Source of the DNA: Burkholderia cepacia
GTDB lineage: Bacteria > Pseudomonadota > Gammaproteobacteria > Burkholderiales > Burkholderiaceae
Reading direction: 5' to 3'
Assembly (NCBI RefSeq): GCF_001718835.1
Contig: NZ_CP013444.1
Coordinates: 558,001 to 622,000, forward strand
DNA length: 64,000 nt
The notes below the pieces were generated by a model that saw nothing but the letters and a program-made list of their open reading frames with translations, ran no database searches and was not told where the DNA came from. The translations under genes were made by a program, and so were the position numbers. Of the stretch, positions 49,264 to 57,981 are shown one piece after another. The first letter of the stretch is position 1, and every line of letters starts with the position of its first letter.

Positions 49264-49310
49264 GGGCGCCCCGGGATTCGAACCCGGGCTTACGAAGTTC
49301 CAGCGCGCCC
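49264..49310 (-). ncRNA. Second, shortened tRNA-like element (acceptor/T-arm minihelix)
   Basis: Two bases upstream of the first element on the minus strand. GGGCGC pairs with GCGCCC (6 bp) and CCCGGG with CCCGGG (6 bp) around a canonical TTCGAAT T-loop. Only 16 bases (including a CTT-CGT-AAG micro-hairpin) replace the D and anticodon arms. It looks like the acceptor/T-arm half of a tRNA. A longer, weaker fold using upstream sequence is possible, so the 5' boundary is uncertain. Confidence 0.62.
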
Positions 49311-49434
49311 GTTTGCCTTCGTCTGCCCATGGCGGCATGCGCGACCGCGACGAACCAGGTTCGGCGGCGGCGCACCAGCAGGGCTTTGTGAACCCTGGCT
49401 CGCGGGCCAGCGGGACATCCGGCCCGAAATACAT

Positions 49435-49450
49435 AGCGAGGAGCGTGCCA
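49435..49450 (-). promoter_or_regulatory. Sigma-54 promoter of the tRNA-like/slipin/rtcB operon
   Basis: On the minus strand TGGCACGCTCCTCGCT fits TGGCAC-N5-TTGC with one mismatch and the required GG-N10-GC spacing. Transcription would start near 49423 and run through both tRNA-like elements into the slipin gene. RtcR, encoded divergently, is the expected activator. Confidence 0.75.
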
Positions 49451-49599
49451 GCGCGCGTGGCGGTGGCCGAAAAAATTTGCAATGCGTTGAATGGAAACGG
49501 GAATTTTTTATTTGACGTGGAAGCGACCGCGTTCTCCGTGGACAGCAATATCCAGAAATTCTGATACGATCCGATCGTGTCTTATAAATCTGGATAAAC

Positions 49600-51222
49600 A
49601 TGCGCAAGACCGTCGCGATCGGTTTTCTCGGTACCGTGCTCGATCAGGGCGGCGGCTCGCAGCGTCGCTGGCGCAACTGGCGGCCGACGATTTCGCTGTG
49701 CGAGCAGCGCGACATGCCGGTCGACCGGCTCGAACTGCTGCACGCGCCGAACTACGCGCGTCTCGCGAACCGCGTGCAGGAGGATCTCGCGCAAATGTCG
49801 CCGCACACCGACGTGCGGCTCGTTCCGATGGAGATTCGCGATCCGTGGGATTTCGAGGAGGTCTACGCGACGCTGCACGATTTCGCGCGCGCCTACCCGT
49901 TCGATCTCGACCGCGAGGACTACCTGATCCACATCACCACCGGCACGCACGTCGCGCAGATCTGCTGGTTCCTGCTGGCGGAGGCGCGCTACCTGCCGGC
50001 GCGTCTCGCCCAGACGGCACCGCCGCAGAAGACGGACGAGGGGTTGAGCGGGCCCGGCACGATGTCGGTGATCGATCTCGACCTGTCGCGCTACAACCGG
50101 ATCGCACAGCGCTTCACGCGCGAGCGCGACGAGACGGTGTCGTTCCTGAAGGCCGGCATCGCGACGCGCAACGCGCGCTTCAATGCGCTGATCGAGCAAC
50201 TGGAGCGCGTGGCCGTGCGTTCGCGCGCGCCGATGCTGCTGGTCGGGCCGACGGGCGCCGGCAAGTCGTTTCTCGCGAAGCGCGTGTACGAGCTGAAGCG
50301 CGGCCGCCATCGGCTCGCGGGGCCGTTCATCGAGATCAACTGCGCGACGCTGCGCGGCGACGCGGCGATGTCGACGCTGTTCGGCCACGTGAAGGGCGCG
50401 TTCACGGGCGCGCAGTCGGCGCGGGCCGGGCTGCTGCGCGCGGCGGACGGCGGCCTGCTGTTTCTCGACGAGATCGGCGAACTCGGGCTCGACGAACAGG
50501 CGATGCTGCTGAAGGCGATCGAGGAGAAGCGTTTCCTGCCGGTCGGCGCGGACGTCGAGGCGACCAGCGATTTCGAGCTGATCGCGGGCACGCACCGCGA
50601 CCTGCGGCAGATGGTGGCGGCCGGCACGTTCCGCGAGGATCTCTATGCGCGGATCAACCTGTGGACGTACGAACTGCCGGGGCTGGCCGAGCGCCGCGAG
50701 GACATCGAGCCGAACCTCGAATTCGAACTCGACCGTTTCGGCCGCGAGCAGGGCGAGCAGGTGCGTTTCAACGTCGAGGCGAAGCGGCGCTATCTCGCGT
50801 TCGCCGCGTCGCCGCGTGCGGCGTGGGCCGGCAACTTCCGCGAGCTGTCCGCGTCGGTCACGCGGATGGCGACGCTCGCGGATGCAGGGCGCATCACCGA
50901 GACGATCGTCGAGCAGGAGGTCGAACGGCTCGCGCGCACGTGGTCGGCGGCGGATGACGCAGGCGATCTCGTCGGCACGGTGCTCGGCGAGCGCGCAGCG
51001 GCGCTCGACCTGTTCGACCGTGCGCAGCTCGAACGCGTGCTCGACGTGTGCCGCACGTCGGCAAGCCTGTCGGAAGCCGGACGCACGCTGTTCGCGGTGT
51101 CGCGGCAGAGCAAGAAGCAGCCGAACGATGCGGACAGGCTGCGCAAGTATCTCGCGCGGTTCGGGCTGGATTGGGAGGGGGTGCGGGGCGCGCTCGACGG
51201 GGTGCGTTCCGTCGACCGGTAA
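49600..51222 (+). CDS. rtcR: RtcR, sigma-54 activator of RNA repair
   Basis: 540 residues, full length. Residues 1-165 are the RtcR-type CARF sensor (GFLGTVLDQ, HITTGTHVAQI), which in studied homologues binds RNA-derived ligands. The AAA+ domain follows: Walker A GPTGAGKS (about 216-223), the GAFTGA loop and Walker B LFLDEIGE. A C-terminal Fis-like region (ERVLDVCRTSASLSEAGRTLF) binds DNA. It is divergent from the operon it should control. The usual model is repression by the sensor domain until RNA damage products appear. Confidence 0.95.
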   Translation: MRKTVAIGFLGTVLDQGGGSQRRWRNWRPTISLCEQRDMPVDRLELLHAPNYARLANRVQEDLAQMSPHTDVRLVPMEIRDPWDFEEVYATLHDFARAYPFDLDREDYLIHITTGTHVAQICWFLLAEARYLPARLAQTAPPQKTDEGLSGPGTMSVIDLDLSRYNRIAQRFTRERDETVSFLKAGIATRNARFNALIEQLERVAVRSRAPMLLVGPTGAGKSFLAKRVYELKRGRHRLAGPFIEINCATLRGDAAMSTLFGHVKGAFTGAQSARAGLLRAADGGLLFLDEIGELGLDEQAMLLKAIEEKRFLPVGADVEATSDFELIAGTHRDLRQMVAAGTFREDLYARINLWTYELPGLAERREDIEPNLEFELDRFGREQGEQVRFNVEAKRRYLAFAASPRAAWAGNFRELSASVTRMATLADAGRITETIVEQEVERLARTWSAADDAGDLVGTVLGERAAALDLFDRAQLERVLDVCRTSASLSEAGRTLFAVSRQSKKQPNDADRLRKYLARFGLDWEGVRGALDGVRSVDR

Positions 51223-51225
51223 ACG

Positions 51226-51396
51226 TCAGCGACGCAGCATCGCAAGCGCCTGTTGCGCGAGCCGGGCGAAGTCTGCCGCCTGGTTGCGCGCACCGGCACG
51301 CTGGCCGCCGATCAGGCACAGGTGGGCGACGCGGCCGGCGAGGTCCGCATCGGCCGGGCCGTCGATTCGCGTGCGGTACACCGAGATAAAGTGCGG
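51226..51396 (-). pseudogene. C-terminal scrap of an unknown gene
   Basis: About 57 codons on the minus strand (HFISVYRTRIDGPADADLAGRV, ending QQALAMLRR) look coding by composition and end in a proper stop, but no start or upstream part exists. It loosely resembles the end of a GAF-type sensor domain, with low certainty. It is convergent with rtcR, 4 bp from its stop. Confidence 0.35.
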
Positions 51397-51605
51397 CTTC
51401 GTTGATGTTTCCCGTTATCCCTGGATTCGCTCGGCGCACGGCCTGCCGGTCAACCCGCACGGCACGCTGGCCGACGCGAACGACGCCGATGTCGTGCTGT
51501 TCGCGAGCGGCAGGGAGGGCGTGCCGGCAGCGATCGCGGACGGCGCGTTTATCGGCGCATTCCGGCTCGACCCGGATCGTCAACTGATCGGTTCGATCTG
51601 TGTGT
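51391..51605 (+). pseudogene. Fragment of a DJ-1/PfpI-type (GlxA-like) gene
   Basis: A plus-strand stretch of about 60 codons reads GLPVNPHGTLADANDADVVL, a glycine-rich turn, and LIGSIC, where DJ-1/PfpI proteins and GlxA-type AraC regulators have the nucleophilic Cys. The sequence loses similarity right after that Cys, and there is no start codon with an N-terminus. It is a piece truncated at both ends. Confidence 0.5.
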
Positions 51606-51608
51606 ACG

Positions 51609-53012
51609 TCAATGTGCATCGTCCGGCTTCAATGCGCTGCGCAGTTGAAGGTACGCGCGCGCGTCCGCCTGCAGCGCATCGTACGGCTTCGCCATCGCAC
51701 CCTGCAACTCGCCGAGCGCTTTGCGGCTGGCGGCCAGCACGTCATGACTGATCGCCTCCGCTTCCGGGTTGCCCGTCACTTCGGTGTCGCAGAACACGTC
51801 GTCGCAGGGCCGGGTCGTCGTCTGCGTCCACACGGTCCGGCCGTCGCGGAAGTATTGCTTCCACTGCATGCGGAACAGGACCGAGCGGTCTGCCGTGTCG
51901 ATGTAGTAATCGATGTCGGCGCCGTAGCCGACGAGCGCGTCGTCGAAGAAGGTCCACGTCTCGGTCCGGATCGGCAGCGTCTGCTTCACCGGATACGCGT
52001 TGTCGAAGCGCGTGCGCAGTTCCAGTCGCCGGTACGGGCCGAATTCGATCAGGGACGCGTCGATGCCGGCCTCGTTGCGCCGATACCAGCGCGTCATGGC
52101 TGGCGTCGGCCGGATCGAACCGTACAGGCGCGTGACGCCGTGCGTGCCGTCCAGATCCAGCTTGACCTGCGCGGCGGCGATCCGGCCCGGCGGCAGCCGG
52201 CCGGGCGCGGCGCCGATCCTGACGCCGGCCGTCGTGTGGAAGTCGCTGCCGATATCGGACAGCGGGCAGCGCACGTTCCTGACCGACAGCGACATGCGCG
52301 GCGAGCTGGTCGTGAGCGCCGTCACGATCGGGATGGCGATTTCGGGCACGTTGACCGGCAGCAGCGCGTCGAGGCAATCCTGCGCGTAGCGCGGCGCCGC
52401 GCCGAGGTCATGGTCCTCGAAGCTGACGCCGTATTCGAGGCTGGGCGCGATCGGATCGAGCTGCTTGTAGTCGGGCGTGTCGGTCTTCGTGACGAGCGTG
52501 CGGTAGCCGGGCTGGCGCGTCAGCGCGTCGAGCGACAGGTCGACCAGGAACCACGCGATCGAATAGCCGCCGTCGAGCCGGTGCGGCAGGTCGAAGCTGA
52601 TGGTGCGTGCCGCGTCGGCGCCGGCGCGCGGCGTGACCTTCGCGGGAAGACGCAGGATCTCGTCATCGACTTGCTGGTGCCACTGCGGCTCCGGCAGGCA
52701 GCCCAGGCCCGGGCTGCACGAGAACAGGCGGTATCGGGTGGTGGTGCGCACGTAATGCGCGACGACTTCGACGTGGTCCGGCAGCCGGCTGCGCAGGTCG
52801 GCATTTTCCGCCGGCGTGAGGAACGGCATGTACAGATCGGTGAGCGCGATCGTGATGTGCGACGTGCCGGGCGGCGCCTGCACGTCGCGCGGCTTCGGGT
52901 CGCGGGGCGACAGCACGCGCCACGAGAGGAGCGCCAGCGCGGCCACGACGGCGATCGTCACGACGCGGCGGCGGGTGGGCCGTTCGCGGCGCGCATCGGG
53001 GGAGGAGGACAT
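51609..53012 (-). CDS. Membrane-anchored hypothetical protein
   Basis: 467 residues. An N-terminal arginine-rich stretch and one transmembrane helix (VVTIAVVAALALLSW) are followed by a periplasmic part of about 430 residues with several cysteines (CSPGLGCLP, CDDVFCDTE) that could form disulfides. Mixed alpha/beta composition with no motif I recognise. GC content and codon use match the chromosome. It stands alone, convergent with the DJ-1 remnant. Confidence 0.7.
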   Translation of the reverse strand: MSSSPDARRERPTRRRVVTIAVVAALALLSWRVLSPRDPKPRDVQAPPGTSHITIALTDLYMPFLTPAENADLRSRLPDHVEVVAHYVRTTTRYRLFSCSPGLGCLPEPQWHQQVDDEILRLPAKVTPRAGADAARTISFDLPHRLDGGYSIAWFLVDLSLDALTRQPGYRTLVTKTDTPDYKQLDPIAPSLEYGVSFEDHDLGAAPRYAQDCLDALLPVNVPEIAIPIVTALTTSSPRMSLSVRNVRCPLSDIGSDFHTTAGVRIGAAPGRLPPGRIAAAQVKLDLDGTHGVTRLYGSIRPTPAMTRWYRRNEAGIDASLIEFGPYRRLELRTRFDNAYPVKQTLPIRTETWTFFDDALVGYGADIDYYIDTADRSVLFRMQWKQYFRDGRTVWTQTTTRPCDDVFCDTEVTGNPEAEAISHDVLAASRKALGELQGAMAKPYDALQADARAYLQLRSALKPDDAH

Positions 53013-53100
53013 GTCGTCGATTGTTGTTGTCGTGCGTCCCGCTTCGTACGCGGGATCATTTGAATTCGGCGGGCGGCCGGATCGGCCGCCGCGTCCGCCG

Positions 53101-53727
53101 TCACCGCTGCTGCGCGGCGACCTTCAGCCCGAGCGAAATGAAGATCGAGCCGATGATCTTCCCCTGCCAGCGCGTGAGCCACGTGAGCCGCTTCACGATG
53201 CGGCCGAGCGGGCGGATCGAGCACGCGATCAGCGTCGTGTAGAGCGAGCTGAGCACGACGAAGATCAGCCCGAGCACCGCGAACTGCACGAACGTCGAGC
53301 CGCGTTCCGGATGCACGAACTGCGGCATGAACGCGAGGAAGAACAGCGCGGTCTTCGGATTCAGCACCTCGGCGGGAATCGCCTGCAGGTATGCCTTGAG
53401 CGGGGTGACGGACGGCATCTTCGGCAGCGACGGATCGGACTGCTTCTCCAGCAGCGCGCGCACGCCGAGATAGATCAGGTACGCGGCGCCGATCCCCTTC
53501 ACGACGTTGAACGCGAGCGCCGACGTCATCAGCAGCGCCGACAGGCCGACGGCCGCGAACAGCGTATGCACGAAGTCGCCGCTGGCGACGCCGAGGCCGG
53601 TCAGGATGCCGGTCTTGCGGCCGCCCTGCACGGTGCGGCTCAGCACGAGCAGCACGGCGGGGCCGGGAATCAGGAACAGGCCCAGGACGACGGCCGTGAA
53701 GGTGGTCAGCGTGGTCAGGTCGAACAT
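53101..53727 (-). CDS. LysE/RhtB-family exporter
   Basis: 208 residues with six hydrophobic helices. The opening AVVLGLFLIPGPAVLLVLSRTVQGGRKTG is the LysE/RhtB signature, followed by AAYLIYLGVRAL and VLNPKTALFFLAFMPQFV. These proteins export amino acids or related metabolites by proton antiport. ATG 53727 is the family start; an upstream extension in the frame is noise. Divergence from nearby genes gives no substrate clue. Confidence 0.9.
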   Translation of the reverse strand: MFDLTTLTTFTAVVLGLFLIPGPAVLLVLSRTVQGGRKTGILTGLGVASGDFVHTLFAAVGLSALLMTSALAFNVVKGIGAAYLIYLGVRALLEKQSDPSLPKMPSVTPLKAYLQAIPAEVLNPKTALFFLAFMPQFVHPERGSTFVQFAVLGLIFVVLSSLYTTLIACSIRPLGRIVKRLTWLTRWQGKIIGSIFISLGLKVAAQQR

Positions 53728-53830
53728 GCGGGGCTCCGGGGCACGGCGTTGGGATGACGGATCGGGGCATTGTAGTCCGTTCGAATCCGCGCTGCCGGCG
53801 CGGACGACGGCGTGTGGCCGCCGCGCACGC

Positions 53831-54763
53831 CTACGTCTTGCGCAACCGCCCCAGCTCCTCCGCCAGAAAATCCACGAACGCCCGAATGCGCGCGGACATC
53901 TGGTGACGCTGCGCATACACCGCATAAATGTCGGCGCCCGGCGTTTCATGATCGGGCAGCACGACGACCAGGCGCCCGTCGGCGAGGTAGTCGCGCAGAT
54001 CCCATTCCGCGCGCATCAGGATCCCGTGCCCGTCGAGCGCCCACTTCACGGCGATCTCGCCGTCGTTCGTCGTCAGGTTGCCGTTGATCCGCACGGCTTC
54101 CGTATGGCGCGCCGTGCCGCGCCCGCTCGTCAGGCGCCAGACGCCGTAACCCTCGTCCCCCTGGCGGATGCCGATGCAGTTGTGTCGCGTCAGGTCGTGC
54201 GGCGTGCCCGGGGTGCCGTGCCGCGCGAGATACGCGGGCGCCGCGCACAGCAGCCGGCGGTTCGGCGCGAGCCGCCGCGCGACGACGCGTGAATCGGGCG
54301 GCTCACCGAAGCGGATGCACACGTCGAACGCGTCGTCGGTGAGCGGCGGCGGCATCACCGACAACTGCAGTTGCACCGACACTTCCGGATACCGCGCGAC
54401 GAAGCGCGAAATCGCCGGGCCGACGTGGCTGCGCCCGAAACCGAGCGTCGCGTTCACGCGCAGCAACCCCTTCGGGCGCTGCTTCGCGCTGCCGAGCAGT
54501 TCGCCGAGTTCGTCCATCTGGTCGAGGATCCGGCGCGCGTAGTCGAGATACACGTCGCCTTCGGGCGTCAGCATCATCCGCCGCGTCGTGCGGTTCACGA
54601 GCGTGACGCCCGCGCGCCGCTCCATCAGCGTGAGCCGCTTGCTGACGGCCGCCGCGGTCAGCCCGAGTTCGCGCGCGGCCGCGCTGAGACTGCCGGAGGC
54701 GGCGAGCGTCGAGAAGAAGCCGAGATCGGCCGGCTGGACGGTATCCGCCATGACGGGATTCAT
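53831..54763 (-). CDS. LysR-family regulator of the tartrate genes
   Basis: 310 residues: helix-turn-helix (FFSTLAASGSLSAAARELGLTAAAVSKRLTLME) and a substrate-binding domain. It is divergent from the tartrate dehydrogenase gene with a 96-bp gap, the usual layout for a LysR activator and its target. The N-terminus could start at ATG 54763 or at 54751. Effector is probably tartrate or a related acid, by context. Confidence 0.88.
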   Translation of the reverse strand: MNPVMADTVQPADLGFFSTLAASGSLSAAARELGLTAAAVSKRLTLMERRAGVTLVNRTTRRMMLTPEGDVYLDYARRILDQMDELGELLGSAKQRPKGLLRVNATLGFGRSHVGPAISRFVARYPEVSVQLQLSVMPPPLTDDAFDVCIRFGEPPDSRVVARRLAPNRRLLCAAPAYLARHGTPGTPHDLTRHNCIGIRQGDEGYGVWRLTSGRGTARHTEAVRINGNLTTNDGEIAVKWALDGHGILMRAEWDLRDYLADGRLVVVLPDHETPGADIYAVYAQRHQMSARIRAFVDFLAEELGRLRKT

Positions 54764-54859
54764 GAATTCAAGTTAAAGATGCTTTGATTCTAGCGCCGGT
54801 TCCTGCATTCCTGGTTGGATAAAGTGCGTTCACGCTGACGATCAATCGAGGATGTGCGC

Positions 54860-55942
54860 ATGAAGACCTACCGTATCGCAACGATTCCCGGCGACGGGAT
54901 CGGCAAGGAAGTGGTGCCGGCCGGCAAGCAGGTGCTGGAGGCGCTGGCCCGCGGCAGCGACCGCTTCGCGTTCGAGTTCGAGGATTTCGACTGGGGCGCC
55001 GACTACTACCGCGAGCACGGCGCGATGATGCCGGCCGACGGCCTCGACGCGCTGCGCGGCAAGGACGCGATCCTGTTCGGCTCGGCGGGCGACCCCGACG
55101 TGCCCGATCACGTGACGCTGTGGGGGCTGCGCCTGAAGATCTGCCAGGGCTTCGACCAGTACGCGAACGTGCGCCCGACGCGCATCCTGCCCGGCATCGA
55201 CGCGCCGCTGAAGCGCTGCGGGCCCGGCGACCTGAACTGGGTGATCGTCCGCGAGAACTCCGAGGGCGAATATGCGGGCGTCGGCGGCCGCGTGCATCAG
55301 GGCCATCCGATCGAGGCCGCGACCGACGTGTCGATCCTCACGCGCGCCGGCGTCGAACGCATCATGCGCTTCGCGTTCCGGCTCGCGCAGTCGCGCCCGC
55401 GCAAGCTGCTGACCGTGATCACGAAGAGCAATGCGCAGCGGCACGCGATGGTGATGTGGGACGAGATCGCAAAGCAGGTCGCGCAGGCGTTTCCCGACGT
55501 GACGTGGGACAAGGAGCTTGTCGACGCGGCGACCGCGCGCATGGTCAACCGGCCGGCGTCGCTCGACACGATCGTCGCGACCAACCTGCACGCGGACATC
55601 CTCAGCGATCTCGCGGCCGCGCTCGCCGGCAGCCTCGGCATCGCACCGACCGGCAACATCGATCCCGAGCGCCGATATCCGTCGATGTTCGAGCCGATCC
55701 ATGGCTCCGCGTTCGACATCATGGGCAAGGGGCTCGCGAATCCGGTCGGTACGTTCTGGTCGGTCGCGATGCTGCTCGAACACCTCGGCGAAGCGGACGC
55801 CGCCGCGCGCGTGATGCAGGCGATCGAGGCGGTGACGGCCGACCCGTCGCTGCACACGCGCGATCTCGGCGGCAGTGCGACGACCGCGCAGGTGACGGCG
55901 GCTGTCTGCGAGCGCGTCGGGAAAGTCGAGGTCGCGGCGTAA
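54860..55942 (+). CDS. ttuC: Tartrate dehydrogenase/decarboxylase (TtuC type)
   Basis: 360 residues of the isopropylmalate/isocitrate dehydrogenase superfamily: IATIPGDGIGKEVVPAG at the start, VRENSEGEYAGVGGR (substrate loop of the tartrate-type subfamily), TKSNAQRHAMVMWDE, and FEPIHGSAFDIMGKGLANP near the cofactor site. It uses NAD and a divalent metal to oxidise tartrate or D-malate. GAGGATGTG precedes ATG 54860. D-malate dehydrogenase (DmlA) is a close alternative; the downstream MFS transporter favours the ttu assignment. Confidence 0.88.
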   Translation: MKTYRIATIPGDGIGKEVVPAGKQVLEALARGSDRFAFEFEDFDWGADYYREHGAMMPADGLDALRGKDAILFGSAGDPDVPDHVTLWGLRLKICQGFDQYANVRPTRILPGIDAPLKRCGPGDLNWVIVRENSEGEYAGVGGRVHQGHPIEAATDVSILTRAGVERIMRFAFRLAQSRPRKLLTVITKSNAQRHAMVMWDEIAKQVAQAFPDVTWDKELVDAATARMVNRPASLDTIVATNLHADILSDLAAALAGSLGIAPTGNIDPERRYPSMFEPIHGSAFDIMGKGLANPVGTFWSVAMLLEHLGEADAAARVMQAIEAVTADPSLHTRDLGGSATTAQVTAAVCERVGKVEVAA

Positions 55943-56068
55943 GCGGCGGCGATCTTCTGCCCGCGACTCGCGCATCCGACGCGAGCCGGGCAGCGGCGCC
56001 TGCGCCATCGGCGGGCGTCGAATGGCTTAACCCTATAGAGCACGGCTCGACCTCGAAGGAGGAGACAC

Positions 56069-57379
56069 ATGCAAGCGGATCTGGAAACCCGCGTCGCGCG
56101 GAAACTGATGTGGCGCATCATTCCGTTCGTGATGCTGCTTTATTTCGTCAGCTTTCTCGATCGCGTCAACGTCGGCTTTGCCGCCATGACGATGAACAAG
56201 GCGATCGGCCTGTCGCCGACCGCGTTCGGATTCGGCGGCGGCCTGTTCTTCATCGGCTACTTCCTGTTCGAAGTGCCGTCCAACCTGATTCTGCATCGCA
56301 TCGGCGCGCGCCTCTGGATCGCGCGCGTGATGATCACGTGGGGGATCGTGTCGGCCGTGTCCGCATTCGCGTCCGGGCCGACGAGCTTCTACGTGCTGCG
56401 CTTCCTGCTCGGCATGGCCGAGGCCGGCTTCTTTCCCGGCATCATCCTGTACCTGAGCCTGTGGTTTCCCGCGAAGCAGCGCGCGGTGGCCGCCGCGTGG
56501 TTCATGGCGGCCGCGCCGATCTCGACCGCGATCGGTTCGCCGCTGTCGGGCGCGATCATGCAGATGCCGCCGATGTTCGGGCTCGCCGACTGGCAGATGC
56601 TGTACATCGTCGAAGCGCTGCCGGCGGTCGTGCTCGGCTTCGTCGTGCTCAGGTGCCTGACCGATTCGCCGTCGAAGGCCGCGTGGCTGCGGGCGGACGA
56701 GCGCGACTGGCTGGTCGCGAAGCTCAAGGCCGAAGCCGATGCGCGCCACACGCATGCCGGGCATACCGCCGGCGCGTGGCAGGCGCTGCGCGATCCGCGC
56801 GTGCTGGCGCTGGCGCTGATCTATTTCGGCACGTCGGCGGGGCTGTACACGCTCGGCCTGTGGGCGCCGTTGATGGTCAGGCAGTTCGGCTTCACCGCGC
56901 TGCAGACGGGCCTGCTCACCGGGATCCCGAGCGTCGCCGCGGTCGTCGCGATGATCGCCTGGGCGCGGCATTCGGATCGCAGCGGCGAGCGCACGTGGCA
57001 CGTCGTGATTCCGTGCGTGCTCGCGTGCATCGGCTTCGTGTTCGCGGGGCAGGCGAGCACCGCGCTGCTCACCGTGCTCGCGCTGGTCGTCGTCAACATC
57101 GGGATCAGTGCCGCGAAGGCGCCGCTGTGGGCGATGCCGAGCGCGTTCCTGTCGGGTGCCGGCGCGGCGGCCGGCATCGCGATGATCAACTCGATCGGCA
57201 ACCTCGGCGGGTTCGTCGGGCCGTTCGCGATCGGCTGGCTGAAGCACGTGACGGGTGGCTACGCCGCCGGGCTCTACGTGGTGGCGGGCACGCTCGCGGT
57301 GTCGGCGGTCGTCACGCTGATGCTGAGCCGCAAGGGCGCACAGCGGGAGGTCGTGTCGGGGGTGCGGCACAATCATTGA
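56069..57379 (+). CDS. MFS anion:cation symporter, TtuB-like
   Basis: 436 residues with 12 predicted helices. The opening RIIPFVMLLYFVSFLDRVNVGFAAM and the GFGGGLFFIGYFLFEVPSNL motif are typical of the ACS family (tartrate, glucarate, phthalate). GAAGGAGGAGACAC before the ATG is a very strong ribosome site. Placed 126 bp after the tartrate dehydrogenase, it most likely imports tartrate or a related diacid. Confidence 0.9.
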   Translation: MQADLETRVARKLMWRIIPFVMLLYFVSFLDRVNVGFAAMTMNKAIGLSPTAFGFGGGLFFIGYFLFEVPSNLILHRIGARLWIARVMITWGIVSAVSAFASGPTSFYVLRFLLGMAEAGFFPGIILYLSLWFPAKQRAVAAAWFMAAAPISTAIGSPLSGAIMQMPPMFGLADWQMLYIVEALPAVVLGFVVLRCLTDSPSKAAWLRADERDWLVAKLKAEADARHTHAGHTAGAWQALRDPRVLALALIYFGTSAGLYTLGLWAPLMVRQFGFTALQTGLLTGIPSVAAVVAMIAWARHSDRSGERTWHVVIPCVLACIGFVFAGQASTALLTVLALVVVNIGISAAKAPLWAMPSAFLSGAGAAAGIAMINSIGNLGGFVGPFAIGWLKHVTGGYAAGLYVVAGTLAVSAVVTLMLSRKGAQREVVSGVRHNH

Positions 57380-57452
57380 AGGGCGTGCGGCAATCGGCTT
57401 GAACGCGTCCTCACGACAAGTTCAGAAGCTGCGCTTTCGGTACCGCTACGTA

Positions 57453-57728
57453 TCAGCCAAGGGTCCAGCGTTCACCATCGTTCGTGTCGATCATATTTTC
57501 AGCATATCGAATCGATGCCCTGCGTGCCGCCCCCGAGCTGGAAAACGGGGTGACGCCAGTGATTCTGAATGTCAGGCTGCGTGTCAGCGTGGAATCCGTG
57601 CCGCGAAGGCAGATTTTCACCGCGGCGTCGAAGCCGTCGTCGTAATCGTGTCCGGCTTGCAGGGTAGTCGGGGAATGGGGGTAGATCAGCGGGTAAATCT
57701 CGAACCCGCGATACAGGTGCATGCTCAT
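57453..57728 (-). CDS. Hypothetical small soluble protein
   Basis: 91 residues: SMHLYRGFEIYPLIYPHSP, DDGFDAAVKICLRGT and ARRASIRYAENMID. The LYRGFEIYPL opening looks like a family of small Burkholderia hypothetical proteins and the codon pattern supports translation in this frame rather than on the other strand. No known domain. Flanking gaps on both sides (57380-57452 and 57729-57981) show no further genes. Confidence 0.6.
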   Translation of the reverse strand: MSMHLYRGFEIYPLIYPHSPTTLQAGHDYDDGFDAAVKICLRGTDSTLTRSLTFRITGVTPFSSSGAARRASIRYAENMIDTNDGERWTLG

Positions 57729-57981
57729 GACGAACTCCTCGCGATCCTCGAGATCGCCGGACGAAGACGATCTTTCCGGCGCACGCCAGGCGCGGGGCAG
57801 ATCAAGAAGCTGGAGGGGAAGGAGTAGGAGGGCGTGATGCGTGGCTAGCGAGTGCCGCGCGACGAGCAGTCAGGTGGTGAGTGGAGAGAAGCCGCCACAC
57901 TGATGCGGACCATCATACGCGTATGCGGATGGAAGTCCACAGCCAATTTTCAAGCATTCGAGCGGCCGCCGCGCTGCATGT

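Noticed and set aside
57399..57827. A plus-strand frame of 142 codons
   Set aside because: It overlaps the better supported minus-strand gene at 57453-57728 and has no recognisable features.
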